Positions 31,880 to 43,790 of a stretch of 64,000 nt of DNA are shown here, one piece after another. Each line of letters begins with the position of its first letter. The first letter of the stretch is position 1. A program made the translations under genes and the position numbers. The DNA is from Heterodera schachtii (taxonomy: Eukaryota; Nematoda; Chromadorea; Rhabditida; Heteroderidae): NCBI GenBank assembly GCA_023374025.1, contig SIJG01000004.1, positions 803,226-867,225 of the forward strand, given 5' to 3'. A model generated the notes under the pieces. That model was not told the origin of the DNA. It worked only from the letters and a program-made list of their open reading frames with translations, and did no database searches.

Positions 31880-34236
31880 ATGCAAATTTTGTGCCAACGA
31901 AGGGCACTGTTGCGCAGTGCCATTGCATCGGTGGGAGAGAGTTTTCGAATAGTTGAGGTTGGCGCAAGAGATGGTCTCCAAAATGAGCAGGTGTTAACAC
32001 AAAAAAGTGGCATACATTTCGAGATTCGAGAGTGACGGGTTCAGCGAAATTAAAAAACAAAACTTTAAAATCAATTAAAATTTCGGTAGTTTAGCAAATT
32101 GTTCCGACAGCGACCAAAGTGACTTTGATCGACAGACTCAGCGATTGTGGGCTCAAAACCATCGAAGCGACAAGTTTTGTGTCGCCCAAATGGGTCCCAC
32201 AGGTAAAAGAAAGGAAAACCGCTGCAATTAATTATTTCTAATCATTTATCCTGGAATATTTGGAAATCCATTAAAACAATTAGTGCCATTCCGTTCAGCA
32301 CAGATGGCCGACCATGCCGAAGTGATCAGTCGCTGCAAAAAATTTGCCGGCGTAAGCTATCCCGTGCTGGTGCCGAACCTCGCCGGGCTTCACAATGCGG
32401 TCCTCTCGCAATGTTTTTAATAAATGTTTAAATCATCAACAGAAAGCTTTTTTGTTAATTTAAAACCTAAATTGGAAAATCACAAAAATTTACAATTAAA
32501 AGTGAATTCACAAAAATTTAAAACAGAGTAAGCGCCCAAAAATAAATAAATTAATTAAATTACCTATATCAAAAATAAAATATTTTTAAAATAATTTTTC
32601 TGTCAGATCAAAAATGGGAATGTGCGTGAAATTGCCGTTTTTTGTGCCGCGTCGGACGCATTCACAAGGCAAAGACCAAACAAAAGGGGGGTGGGGCGGA
32701 TCAGAGGTTCACTTTTTTACTTTTTGGCACTTTTCTAAATTCGGGTCCAATGCCATTGGATTTTTTCCAGAATTTGACAAATAAATCCTCAAATTTTCAT
32801 TTAAAAAATCTGTTAACAATTCGAATAAATTACATCTATTAGGAAACTAAAAATATTCAAATAAATACGAAAAAAATGAACAAAAAATCATTTTTTTAGG
32901 AAGAATTTGAACTGTTCTCGGGAGGAAGGAGAACGGAGAGTTAGGGAAGTGACGGAAGGGGCGGTGGCCAACGGACTGCGAGTGCGGGGATATATCAGCA
33001 CAGTGAGGAGGGTGGGAGTAATTAGGGAAAATATGGCAATTAGGGAACAGGTAGCCCAAGGCAGAAGACGCATTTTAGGTGATCGGCTGTCCTTACGAAG
33101 GCCAAATTAAAGCGAACACAGTTGCCGCTATGGCCGAACGGCTGGTCGCTTATGGCTGTTACGAAGGTGGTGATCGATCGCCCAGGGGAAAAGTGACGAG
33201 ATGACACCTCCCCAAGAAAAAGCATATTTGTTAGAACCAATGGTGGGATATTTGGTGTCCAGACATTTGCGGCTCGGAAATTTACGGCGCGACTTTTGCG
33301 GCCCCGCGTCCCGGACATTTGCGGCCCAATTTTTTGTTGAATTGGGCGAAGCCGCAAATGTCCGAATTTCTCTTGGTCCTCAAAATTCAACAAAAAATTG
33401 GGCCGCAAATGTCCGAAAATGGCCCTTAAAAAATGGGCCGCAAATATCCAGGACGCAAATGTCTGAGCCGCAAATGTGGGGTAATCGGATATTTGAATCC
33501 TGACTACGGTTTGAATCACGGAAAAACTCGTTCCCAATCCTCTCATGATCAAGTCAGTCTCGGCGACACAATTGGGGTCGGAACGGCGGGCACAGTCGCG
33601 CATTTGCTGGACGAAGTGCTGCGGGCGGTGCCGTGCAAAAGTGTGGCGGTCCATTTTCACGACACTTATGGACAAGCATTGAGCAATGTGCTCACTGCAA
33701 TCGATGTACGCCGCCTAATTGAACTTTTATTGCCCAAATTATGCGCATTAATTTGATTAGCGTGGCATTCGCGTGGCGGACAGCAGCGTCGGCGGCCTCG
33801 GCGGGTGTCCCTTCGCCAAAGGCGCCACCGGCAATTTGGCCACCGAAGACTTGGCTTATTTGCTGCACGGCATGGGCTTCCACACTGTTTGTGAACTCGA
33901 GCGATTTTAGGAAAACATATTTAAAGCCGAAAATTCGAAATTCAAAGGGAATGGCACTAAAATATTTTAAAGCCGAAAATTAGGAATTCAAATGGAATGG
34001 CACTGCTGCGGGGGCACAAAAGGAAAACCTTGGCATTTTTCTTCGCTATTTTCGTAGGAAAATTGCAATTTTTATGATAAAATGAATTACAAAATGAAAT
34101 TCGGCAGGGCATTGACTTGGACAAACTCATCGGCACTTCCGTTTGGATATGCGCACAAATGGGCAGGAAAAACGAGTCGAAAGTGACCAGCGCAATGCAA
34201 AGCAGCAGAAAAAGCGGAAAGAAAAATGACAATTAA
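31880..34236 (+). CDS. HMGCL: Hydroxymethylglutaryl-CoA lyase
   Basis: Cleaves HMG-CoA to acetyl-CoA and acetoacetate in leucine breakdown and ketogenesis, normally in mitochondria. Exons: 31880-31990, 32095-32202, 32304-32399, 32607-32668, 32900-33002, 33079-33166, 33554-33705, 33761-33886, 34108-34236; 975 nt, 324 aa, the usual length. Family landmarks: [11 protein letters not shown] near the start, [40 protein letters not shown] (metal-binding His pair) and [19 protein letters not shown] with the active-site Cys. The N-terminus is Arg-rich without acids, fitting a mitochondrial presequence. No peroxisomal CKL-type end is present. The intron after 32668 is GC-AG; the one after 32399 has a GTCC donor. 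Confidence 0.93.
33225..33500. mobile_element. Possible inverted-repeat element in an HMG-CoA lyase intron
   Basis: Six or more copies in both orientations of GACATTTGCGGC within 270 bp, with ATATTTGG-like words near both ends. It lies between the exons ending 33166 and starting 33554. No target duplication could be fixed. Confidence 0.45.
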
Positions 34237-34888
34237 AAGGAAGAACAAATGAATTTGGAAATGTTTATTCAAAAGTTTATTTTCAAAAGAAATTTATATT
34301 TTTTAATTTATGAACCGCAAATTATTCGTTTTCAACACATAAAATTAATTGTTCTGTCTATTTGAAAAATCATGGGCGCCAGCTAAACCCAAAAATGCCA
34401 AATTAGGGACAATTAGAGCTCGACGGGACCGGGATTATTTCTCGCGACTGAAAAGACCTTCTGGACCCGATTTTAGGGGATGGGGGGAGTTTTTCCCTTT
34501 CGAGGGACAATCGAAAACACATTAAAATCTGTTAAATGAACAATAATTTGGACCAAACTTTTGCTTCATTTTTAAATCTTCACTAAAATTAATATGTAAT
34601 ATGTTTAATTTGTGATTCATTCTGAATTTTTATTTGATTTTTTCACATTTTTTGTCTCAAAAATTCGCCAAAATTTGATTAGCGTTTGAAGAAGGCTTTT
34701 GCTGCTGCTTCCTTTTGCTGGTCGGCTTCCGCTCGGCCTCGAAATTGGCCGTCCCATCATTTGGCCAAATGAGATTTGACTCCCCAGCAGACGGCCAATT
34801 CAACGCATATTTTTATGTCGTTTTAAAGGACAGAAAAATGTATATATTGCTGAAACTTTTTATTTATTTTCCCTAAAAGATTTATTTT

Positions 34889-36947
34889 ATGCCATTCATT
34901 TTGATAATTATTTGGCCTTGCTTAATTATGATTAATTCCCCTGCGGGTAAAATAATAAAACCAAAAAGAATAAAGATTTGCAAAATTTTAGTGTTTGGTG
35001 CCTATGATAAATTTTGTTCATCTCAAAACGGCGGATCAAAATTGAACGAGCTGACAAGCCCCGGCTTCCCATCAAAATATCCGCCAAATTCCGATTGTGT
35101 TCGGATAATAGATGGTCATTACCACTACTTTCTTTAATGGTTTAAAAATGCCATTTTAATTTTCATTTTAGCCCCCGATGGATACGAAATTTCAATTCAA
35201 TTCAGAGAGATTTTTGAGGTAAAATGCAATAAAATTTAATCGATTTGATTGGCGACAGATTCAGATCGAATCGGCTTATGAACTTTATGGAAAAAGGCAA
35301 AAACAACAGCAGCAAAAGGAGCATTTAGCAGCAGATTTTCACGATAATAATTGCCCTAATGATTTTTTGGTGGAAATAATAATGAAATAATTAAAGTTTC
35401 ATTAGACAAATTCTTTTTTATCGAATTTCTATTAATTTTTTTTTGTTTTAATAATTCTTAAAATCTAAAAAATAACATTTAAATTAAAACAATTCATTAT
35501 AATTTAAAGGGTGAAAATAAATCACACAACAAACTCGGCTTAAGGAGCTCAGAGATGGTCGGTTTCCCTTTTCTCCGCTTTTGGCCCGTCTCTGCGGCAC
35601 GGCAATTCCATCGGAGGAAATTCGTGCTTCTTCTGGCCATTTATGGGCTTGGTTTCACAGCGATGCGCTGTTTGAATATCGCGGTTTTGCGAGCGATTTC
35701 ACATTTATTAAGCGAATGAAAGCGCAAAAAGAAGCGAACGACGAAAGGAAAAAGGGTAAAAAGAGGGAAAAATGGTAAAAATAAGCAAATAAAAAAGACA
35801 AATTTAATTTAAATAATTAATTAGGAATTTAAAATTCAGAGTGCCATTTTCCGTTCACTAATATCTTCGATGGTTACATTGATTCGCATGACTTAAGGCA
35901 CATTTACAAAGTAAAAATTATTCGAAAATTATTTTTTAAATAAAATTTAAAATTAAAAACATTTTTTAGGTATGATTAAATGATACAAAAATAAAAAAAT
36001 AATTAATTAAGGACAAAAAGCCAGAAGAGAAGTTGGAATGTGTTTGGACGATCCAAGTAAAACCAGAAAATCATTTTTAATCAAATTAAACGCTTTAATT
36101 AATTCTCTGTTTTTGGTGCCAAAATGGGTTCGAATTGCTTTATTTGTCGAACAATTTGAAATGGGCGCGCCAAATCATTGTGTGGAAAATGCGATGGAAC
36201 TGTTCGGTGGACCGTTCGCATCTGTGCCATTTCGCACCTTTTGCGGACTGACCAGCACACACATTTACACGGGGGAGGTGAGCAGAGGGAAATGGGCAAA
36301 AAGTTGCCAACATTGGCACGGCAATCCCAGCAAATCTTCGGCATTTTTGTTTCAGTCGCTCATTTACATTCGCCTTTTTGTGATGGATGAAGCGCATTTA
36401 TTGGCATCGAATTTCCGAATTCTCTTCTCCTCCTATTCAAGACGAGGTAATAAACAAATAAATGATCAACACAAAAAAGCATTGGAAAATGCGTCACTTT
36501 TTAAGCGGCTAATTGCAGTGATCAGAATTTGTTTGATTGTGGCGATGAAATTTGCATACCGCGAAGTATTTAAATTTATTTAATTAATGAATTATTTAAA
36601 ACACATTTCCAATAAATTTAGCATTAATTTGCAACGGTCGTTCAAATTGCCTTTATCGAAGAGATGAAATCAACTGCGATTCCAATAAATGTAAGCAAAA
36701 TTAAACTAATTAATTTATAATAATTAATTAATGATAATAAAACTCGGACAATTTCCCTCTCTTTTTGACAGTCGCCGACATTTTGAACAATTTGTACCGT
36801 TCTGGCCAAATTCCGTTGTTAATTATTTTAACTGTTCTTTTTACTGTGGTCGTTGCGCTTTGTTTCTATTATCGGCCGTGTCGAAAAAAGGCGACGAATC
36901 ATTGCACAAATAAGGCGGAAAGGTTGCCAAAAGATGGGGAAAATTAA
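34889..36947 (+). CDS. neto: Neto-like transmembrane protein (CUB-CUB-LDLa-TM), 387 aa
   Basis: Neto proteins are auxiliary subunits of ionotropic glutamate receptors; SOL-2 is the C. elegans relative. Exons: 34889-34946, 34992-35114, 35172-35218, 35259-35369, 35545-35755, 35840-35910, 36012-36056, 36116-36277, 36356-36446, 36622-36690, 36772-36947; 1,164 nt. Order: signal peptide, CUB 1 ([31 protein letters not shown]), CUB 2 ([31 protein letters not shown]), an LDL-receptor class A module ([16 protein letters not shown]), one hydrophobic membrane segment and a short basic tail. The junction 36056/36116 keeps CUB 2 in frame only if the intron ends TTTTTG rather than AG. The tail is short compared with vertebrate Neto, so a further 3' exon is possible. 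Confidence 0.85.
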
Positions 36948-37542
36948 ATTAAATTTTAATTAAATTGAAATTAAATTTTAATTTTAAACTTTGCTTTATT
37001 TCTATTCGCTAATTATTTAGAAAATTAAATTTTGAAAACAGATTAAAACGAAAGGAGCAATTTGGACAATGCAAAGTCAAAACGAACGCCACAAAGGACA
37101 CATTGAACATTGGCAAAGCAGAAAACTGCAATTTTAATAGCAAAACAATGCCAAATTTGGCAAAAAATAAATCGGTAATTCGTCAGTTAATTAACTCATT
37201 AATTACAAAAAAAACGCATAATTTCAGCAGGGGAATTCGTTGAGCAATTGGTCATTGTCCGATTTGGCACCTGTTGAAAGGCATCACGAAAATTGCCAGC
37301 AAAAGTTTTGCAAAACGGTGGCCAAATCACATTAATTTGTTAATGAACATTCAAATTTCAATAATTATGAAATAGAAATTTGGAGGCGATTTTCATTTTA
37401 ATAAATTTTTGCAATAAAATTTATATTAAAAAGGCCGAATTAAATTTAAAACCAAAAATTTATTCATTCTTTTTCTCCACTATGTATAAATAAAATTTTT
37501 AAATATTCTAAAGTGATCACTGATCAGTTCATTTTCTGCCTA

Positions 37543-39894
37543 TTAGAGGCCATATCCGTCCCAAATTTCCTCCAATTGTCGCATCATTTGGTAGTATTTT
37601 TCGCTATCTTTTATCCTTATTGTATTTCTGGTGGGATATTGGATATATTCCGAAAAGTCCGTCCAGCCAATGGCACCTTCCAAAAGCACCTAAAACATTG
37701 ACCAAAAATCATTTGAATAAATCGCTAAAATGTATAGTGATGAATTGTCTGCCTTTTATTACTTTCTATGTCTGATTTTTTGGCATTTTTATAATTTTCG
37801 AATTTAATTTTTCCATTTTAAAATTTGCTTCCAATAAATTTTATTTTAACTGAATTTTGGGCACAATTTTGCTTACCCTGATGAATACGATCAGTACCGG
37901 CGCCTCGCTTCCGAAAGCGATGAATGCCCTGTCGATGATGCCGTAAAAAGGGATGTTTCGGCGCCTCCTTTCGCCCTTTTGCCAGTCCCAATACATTCTG
38001 AGCAGTTCGAACTTCTCGTGCAGTTCGTTGTACTTCTCCAACTCGACGCCTTTAAATGTGGTGTCTTTGAATATTTTGTCCTCCAATCGTTCAAACAGTT
38101 CGAATTCCTTCTCAATTTTCTCTTGCATTTCTTCCGCCACTTTTTTCTCTTCTTTTTGCTCCTTCGGTTGGCTTTTTCGTGCCAATTCGCTGTCCAATTC
38201 GGCACAGAATGCCATCGCCACGTTTGGATCCGTGGCGTCAATGCTCGGCTCGACCTTGGCGATGAACACAAATTCGTCCGCCGTCGGATCAATGATGGGA
38301 CAGTCGCGGAACACCAAATGCCAAAGGACCAATCCAACGAAGCGCAACTGCTCCTTCTCGTTACCGCCGGCAAAAGCCGAAGAGCCGACCCTCCGCCGCA
38401 CAGACTCCTAAAAAAACAATTAGTGGAAATGATGTCCAATTAGCATGCCGATCGATTATCATGAGTGTCGGATTTATACCCACAAAAAAGCATTTGATTT
38501 ACAAATAATAGCCATTAAAAAAATATAATGCACAAAATATCCACGAAAATGGCAAAAGAAGCATAAAAACTAAAGATTGACCAAAGACTGTGGGATTTGA
38601 AAGTGATTTCTAATTTATTAGTGAAAACCATGGGAAAAAACTATTTTTAAATAAATTAAATGCAAAATATGAAATTTTGCATTTGCATACTAATCCGATC
38701 CGCAATTATTAAATGTTTTTTCTTATTTTTATTTAATCACTTTTCAAATTGCTTCTCAGATCCGCCGCTCATCACTTACATCGCCTTTGTCGAGAAGCAT
38801 TGCATTGTTAAATTGGTCAATTTCTCTGCTCATTGCTTTTGCAATTATTCTTATCAGCTGACTTCCGCTGAGAATTTGTGTATAATGACTTTTAAGATAC
38901 GCATTGTCAATTTTGTTTACATTTCTTGAGTTTTCCACTTCCAATTTAGCCGATTTGAGTGCGCAAATCTCGTAAGGAATATTTAACTAAACACACTTTT
39001 TTTTATTAAAGCATTGAATTCCTTAAGCATTGTTTAAGTCGACCAAATCCGATAAATCCCCTGTTATCCACCGAATGCTCTACCAAAATCTTTTGAATTT
39101 GGCCCACTAACAAAAACAATGGGCAGGCGTGATTTTTTAGTTTTCCGAGTTATTAGCAACCATCTTCTAGTTTTTATTCTAAAAAATTATGAAAAAAACT
39201 ATTTTCAACTTTTTGTGATTTTGTTACATCCCTAAGAATGACCCAAGGTTTTCAAAAATATACACCTAAGAAATGAAAAATTTTCTCAAAAATTAGCTTG
39301 ACAAGAATATTTGATTTTAAAATTATTTATCTCAATACTGATTTGGTTACTTTTTTGAATAAATTTTGGCATTTTAAACCCCTAAATTTGAAACTTTTTG
39401 GCACCTATTTTTCCATTTTTATCACCTATTTTGGGGGTTTTATGAACCTAAAAACTAACTATTTTGGCAGTTTTTAGCAACTATAAATCGTATCCTTAGT
39501 AATTAATGGGCCTTAAAATTGGCGATTAAGCCGTGTCCCACCACCTTCTGCTTTTGATTGGACTTGTAAATGGTCCGCTTGAGCACAATTCGCTCGTTTA
39601 AAAGTCGCTTTTGATTGCCCAACATAATTTGCAATTGATTTTCGTAATTGAAACGGCTTTTCCCATCTTTTGGAAAGTCTATTCTTGCCAACACTTTTAC
39701 AGCTTTGTTTTTGGCCAGCTTCGAATTAAAGCGTCCACCTGTGAGTGATTTTCGAATAATTTTTGATTAATTAAAAATAAAAACTCATTTAATTTTTTAA
39801 TTATTTGTCATTATGCTCCCCCACTTTCGTTCCTTAAAATTCCATTGCCTTGGTTAAACAGTTTTTGACTTGAATAATTTTGTGAAGAGCTCAT
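37543..39894 (-). CDS. Unknown protein, five exons, 382 aa
   Basis: Exons (minus): 39894-39825, 39738-39545, 38986-38780, 38407-37877, 37689-37543; sum 1,149 nt, all phases agree, stop TAA. It has no signal peptide. The central exon holds a hydrophobic-charged region (LRFVGLVLWHLVFRDCP) followed by a Lys/Glu-rich helical stretch, and the C-terminus is WDGYGL. I do not recognise the family. Intron 2 (39544-38987) contains AT-rich dispersed repeat. Confidence 0.7.
39100..39500. repeat. AT-rich dispersed repeat in an intron
   Basis: Text such as GGCACCTATTTTTCCATTTT and ACACCTAAGAAATGAAAAA recurs, partly inverted, at 14580-14720 and 45310-45730. No boundaries can be set. Confidence 0.5.
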
Positions 39895-40149
39895 CGATGA
39901 TAAGTTGGGAACTTAATAAAAACAAAATTATATTTTTTATTTTATTAAAATATATTAAAAATAATTTATAATAATTTAATTAAATCAAAATTTGCTTTAA
40001 AAATGAATTAATAATTTTTAACTTATTTTTAGCGCAACAACATTTGAACTTTGTTTTCCGAGTTTTGGGAATATTCCAATGTTTTTTGAAGAAGATGGCG
40101 ACGAATTTGTTAGAATATTTTTAGACGGATGAAAACAGAGACAAAATAA

Positions 40150-41265
40150 AAGGCAAATGGCGGCAAAATTAAAAGCCGAAAAATACATAGAGAAATAAAA
40201 ACTAAAATGGAAATAATATTTAAAATGAATATAATTATAATATTATAGACGAGAAAAGCATAATTTATATTTTTGTATTGACTAAATAATTACATTTCCT
40301 GTTACAACGCATCAAATAAGCAGCAGACATCCGAGTAAAGCTAATTTTATTTCAAATATATGCAAAATAAAAATATCTATTTTCTTGTAAAAAAAAATAA
40401 AAATGTTAGACTATGGTGCGACTATACCTGAAAAAGCCGGAATTTGCCGTTGTTTTTTGGGGTTCGTTTCGGGTTTGTACAGGTGCCGGATTTTTACCTA
40501 TTTTAGTGTTTTTGGAAATAAAAAAAAATTTATTAATCTATGCACAAATTAGCCTGTCGCCAATTTTTTTGGAACGGAAGTGACAAACGGAAGTGGACAA
40601 CTACGGAAGGGCCCGAGCGGAACGGAAAGCACTGATTGTGGGAGGGAAGCTTTGTTTGCCGGAAAGGGACCCCAACGGCACTCAATCAATGAATCGGAAT
40701 AGAAGGCGGTGCAAGCGGAAAGGGAGAAGATTCTCTACCGGTGCTGGGACGTTAGTCAAAAAACCATCAAATGGAAAATTTTTGACAGAAAATTATTCAT
40801 AACTTCGCCCAAGATTAACCAAATTTTAAAATCGAGATATTATTCGATAGGCCAAACTGTTTTTTTATTAGCCTACAAAATTTCAACAATTTCGTTAAGT
40901 TTCAAAAAAGTTATGACCTGAGAAGCTCAAAAAACCAATTTTTTACAACATTTTTGGTCATAACTTCCTTGAAACTTAATGAAACTTTTTAAAACTTTGC
41001 AAATGTAGGAAATCAAAATCGGAATTTCCTTTCATCCCTGCTAGTAATATTTAATAGAAATAATTAAAATTTATCAAATAATACTCTTTATATTGGGGCA
41101 TCCATTTCAAGATAAAATAACACTTATAACAAGCGAAAGCCCAAAATTTATACCACATAAATTAAAAAGATGGAATAATTTAATAATTCATCACATTTAT
41201 GCCCAATTAAAGGCCCAAAAAGGCACTTTCATTTTCGGCATAAGTTAGCCCTTTTCGCTTCTTCA
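40150..41265. other. Gene-free stretch with a degenerate foldback
   Basis: No supported gene. At about 40880-40985 GTTTCAAAAAAGTTATGACC and a decayed inverse copy form a foldback like the better one at 45786-46153. The small ORF 40593-40802 is rejected (see rejected list). Confidence 0.45.
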
Positions 41266-41270
41266 TTTGA

Positions 41271-41534
41271 TCATTCTTTTGAAGCATTGTCATCATTTCT
41301 TTTTTGTTTGGATTGTTTTGCAATTTGTTTTTGTTTCAATTTCTCTTTATCTTCCGTCAAAAATTTAAATGCGCTTTCGGTCATTAGCGTTCCGTCGATG
41401 CTAGCAAATTGTCTTCGTCCGCCAAAGAACAATTCCATCGGCTCTTCAATTTGCGGAGGATTGCCGAACAAATCTCGCACATATTTTGCCCCTAATAAAA
41501 AGAAGCTTAAGCTTAAATTTTTTTTTTGTAGCAT
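41271..41534 (-). CDS. Small secreted protein, family member 1 (87 aa)
   Basis: Starts with a hydrophobic MLQKKNLSLSFFLLG stretch, a plausible signal peptide. The next part, YVRDLFGNPPQIEEPMEL then FGGRRQF, is closely related to the gene at 43571 (YLRDLLGNPLQIEEPMNL then FGGKKRF). The C-terminus is Lys/Gln-rich and ends in TGA. It is shorter than its relatives and lacks their second half. An alternative model splices an upstream exon to the acceptor at 41519 (phase 1), which would remove the signal peptide. Confidence 0.55.
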   Translation of the reverse strand: MLQKKNLSLSFFLLGAKYVRDLFGNPPQIEEPMELFFGGRRQFASIDGTLMTESAFKFLTEDKEKLKQKQIAKQSKQKRNDDNASKE

Positions 41535-41684
41535 TGGTCCAACAATTCTTTTTTTAGTTTTAATCAGGGCCCGATGGGCCCTGATAAAGCGCCGGGGGCG
41601 CTTTCAACACGAGTTATTCAAAAAACGGACTGAAAACGCCTATTTTTTCCTTATATAGTATAGGGAATAGATCGTCATGACTCG

Positions 41685-41890
41685 GCTTAGTTATAACAAG
41701 AGATGCCAAAAAATAGCATTTTCTCCGAACAATTTTTGATTTAGAGCGACTTATAAAAACATAAAAACACATATTTCGGGGTTTGGCACATATTTTGCAC
41801 ACATTTTTGCATTTTTGAGAAAAAACTATAAGAAAATACAAGAAAATTGAAAAACACACCCCCCTAAAAATCAACTTCCTTGTCATTTTT
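41685..41890. repeat. Dispersed repeat family B, copy 3 (inverted)
   Basis: Inverted relative to 15110-15385; CGGCTTAGTTATAAC and CCCCCCTAAAAATCAACTTCC landmarks are present. Confidence 0.55.
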
Positions 41891-41998
41891 TAAAATATTT
41901 TCAAAAAAAATTTGTTGTTTACTTTGAATGGCGAAAGTAACCAAATCGGTTTCTTAATGCCTCATGGATTTCGAAGTTCCCTGTTGGAACTTTCAATT

Positions 41999-42662
41999 TA
42001 TAAAATAATTTATCAGAAAACAGACCAATTTTAGCTTCGAACACCTTGAAATATATTTGTTTTGCAATTGTGCGAAATGAAATCTAACTTTTTGCTTCAG
42101 TTACTTACTCATATGCATGGTCCAGTTGGTTGTTATCTTGGTTATGTTCTTCATTTTATCGTTGGATCAGTTCCCCTCCAATCAATTTTTTTCTTCTAAT
42201 TTTTCTTCCTTTATCGATGGGAATTCAATCATAATTTTAACATTTAAAATCATAAAATATTGTCATTTTTGGACTAAATCTATTAACCAAGCGCACTAAA
42301 ATTTCAAAAATTTTTCCGGCGGCGCCTACCGGCACCGCCGGACTTCCCCCCGCCTAAAAAAAGAAAGTTTTTTGAAAAAATTCCGCAAAAAACCTTTTGA
42401 ATGTAAAAACCGCAAAATTGATCATTTTTTGATGAAAATATGTTAACAAATCAGAAAGAAATTACAAAAAATTTTCCGGCGACGCCTATCGGCACCGCCT
42501 CGACCCCATCCCCTCGCCCATTCCTCAAATTTTTTTTGGAAAAAGCACGCCGCAAAAAAATTGGTAAAAATCTGATTTTTTATAAAATATTTATCAGAAA
42601 ACAGACCAATTTTAGCTTCGAACACCTTGAAATGTATTTGTTTTGCAATTGTGCGAAATGAA
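41999..42662. repeat. Local direct repeats, including a GGCGGCGCCTACCGGCACCG family
   Basis: About 85 bp at 41999-42083 (ATCAGAAAACAGACCAATTT onwards) is repeated nearly exactly at 42577-42662. Between them two copies of a TTCCGGCGGCGCCTACCGGC unit lie at 42312 and 42473; a third is at 55203. The block looks like a 580-bp segmental duplication with decay. Confidence 0.7.
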
Positions 42663-43075
42663 AATGGTAAAAAATGTTATTTTTTTGGAAGTTTTATGCA
42701 AAAATACGTTTGATTTTTTCAATTTTTAACACATACTTTGGCATCTTTGGGTTTTAGCACATATTTCAGCATTTTTTAGAACATATTTTATTACATATTT
42801 CAGGATTTTTAGCACATAAAAATCCCAGCTCTAGTCATGACTGATTTGTTAGAAAGTTCCCCGTCGGATAAAGCCCATTAAGAAAAGAAAGAGACCGTAA
42901 TAATATCGTAATTTATTTTTCTTTTCTAAATTTTTAATTCTAATTGCAGATAAACGACAGACGACCACACTGACGAGTCAAATCTGTTTTTTTTCATTTG
43001 AGATTTGTTGCTTTATCTGTCGATTATCATTTTAATCCCGAGAGAACCCTGCTGCTGCTGCTGCTGAACACATTT

Positions 43076-43187
43076 CAGGGGTGGAGCGCGACCGCGATTT
43101 GCGGCAATTTTTGCGCGATCCGCGACCGCGGCAAATTGAATCAGCGATGCGCGACCGCGGGATTTTTCAGTCCGCGCTCCAGCCCTG
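43076..43187. mobile_element. hAT-like MITE, 112 bp
   Basis: Inverted ends CAGGGGTGGAGCGCG and CAGGGCTGGAGCGCG (read inward), with a CGCGACCGCG-rich inside. Flanks ACACATTT and ACAAGTGT match only 5/8. Confidence 0.6.
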
Positions 43188-43205
43188 ACAAGTGTCTCCG
43201 TCTCA

Positions 43206-43571
43206 TTACAGATTATTCCCTGTTCCTACAGTATTCCTACCGGATTTTCTTTGCATTATTTCGATTTTGACCCATTTGCCCGTGTCATCCATAAACTCGG
43301 CAATTTTGTCAAATTCCCTGGTCCCTTCTGGGCATTTCTCTTTCACATCAAATTGCCCTCCAATTTGGAGGTGTTCGGCGTGGACTGGCAATTGGAAATT
43401 CATCCAACTGTATATTATTTCTGTGGGATACAGAATTTCTGTGCCATTTGTTCTTAAAAATCGCTTCTTCCCGCCAAAGGACAAATTCATCGGCTCTTCA
43501 ATTTGAAGCGGATTTCCGAGCAAATCACGCAAATAAATAATCACTGAAATAATAATTAAACTCTTTAGCAT
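43206..43571 (-). CDS. Small secreted protein, family member 2 (121 aa)
   Basis: Single open exon from ATG at 43571. Residues 1-17 (MLKSLIIISVIIYLRDL) are hydrophobic, a short signal peptide candidate. The first part matches the gene at 41534; the second part (LPVHAEHLQIGGQFDVKEKC and EFMDDTGKWVKIEI) matches the gene ending at 43791. A donor-like G|GTAGGAAT after QRKS could divert the last residues to an unseen exon. No known domain. Confidence 0.6.
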   Translation of the reverse strand: MLKSLIIISVIIYLRDLLGNPLQIEEPMNLSFGGKKRFLRTNGTEILYPTEIIYSWMNFQLPVHAEHLQIGGQFDVKEKCPEGTREFDKIAEFMDDTGKWVKIEIMQRKSGRNTVGTGNNL

Positions 43572-43790
43572 AACTTTCACTTTTCAATTTTTAAATAAAC
43601 CGCGTAAAAAAAGCTTTTGGGACGGCTAATTTTGTAAATTTCTGCGATGGTGTCTCAAATTTTCGAATTTTAAAGGTGCCGGTTCGTTACTCAAAAACCA
43701 TCAAAATTGGCAAATTTAGTACAGAAGCCCAAATGCGCGTTTGTTTTTGTTTCCTTCTTCCGCTCGAGAAAGAGATTCAAAATCCAGAGA

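Noticed and set aside
34690..34810. Minus-strand coding-like stretch with a Gln/Lys-rich end
   Set aside because: Could be an exon, but no neighbouring exon or start could be joined to it.
40593..40802. Arg/Lys-rich ORF
   Set aside because: No splice support; text downstream (GTCAAAAAACCATCAAATGG) recurs near 43695, suggesting repeat-derived sequence.
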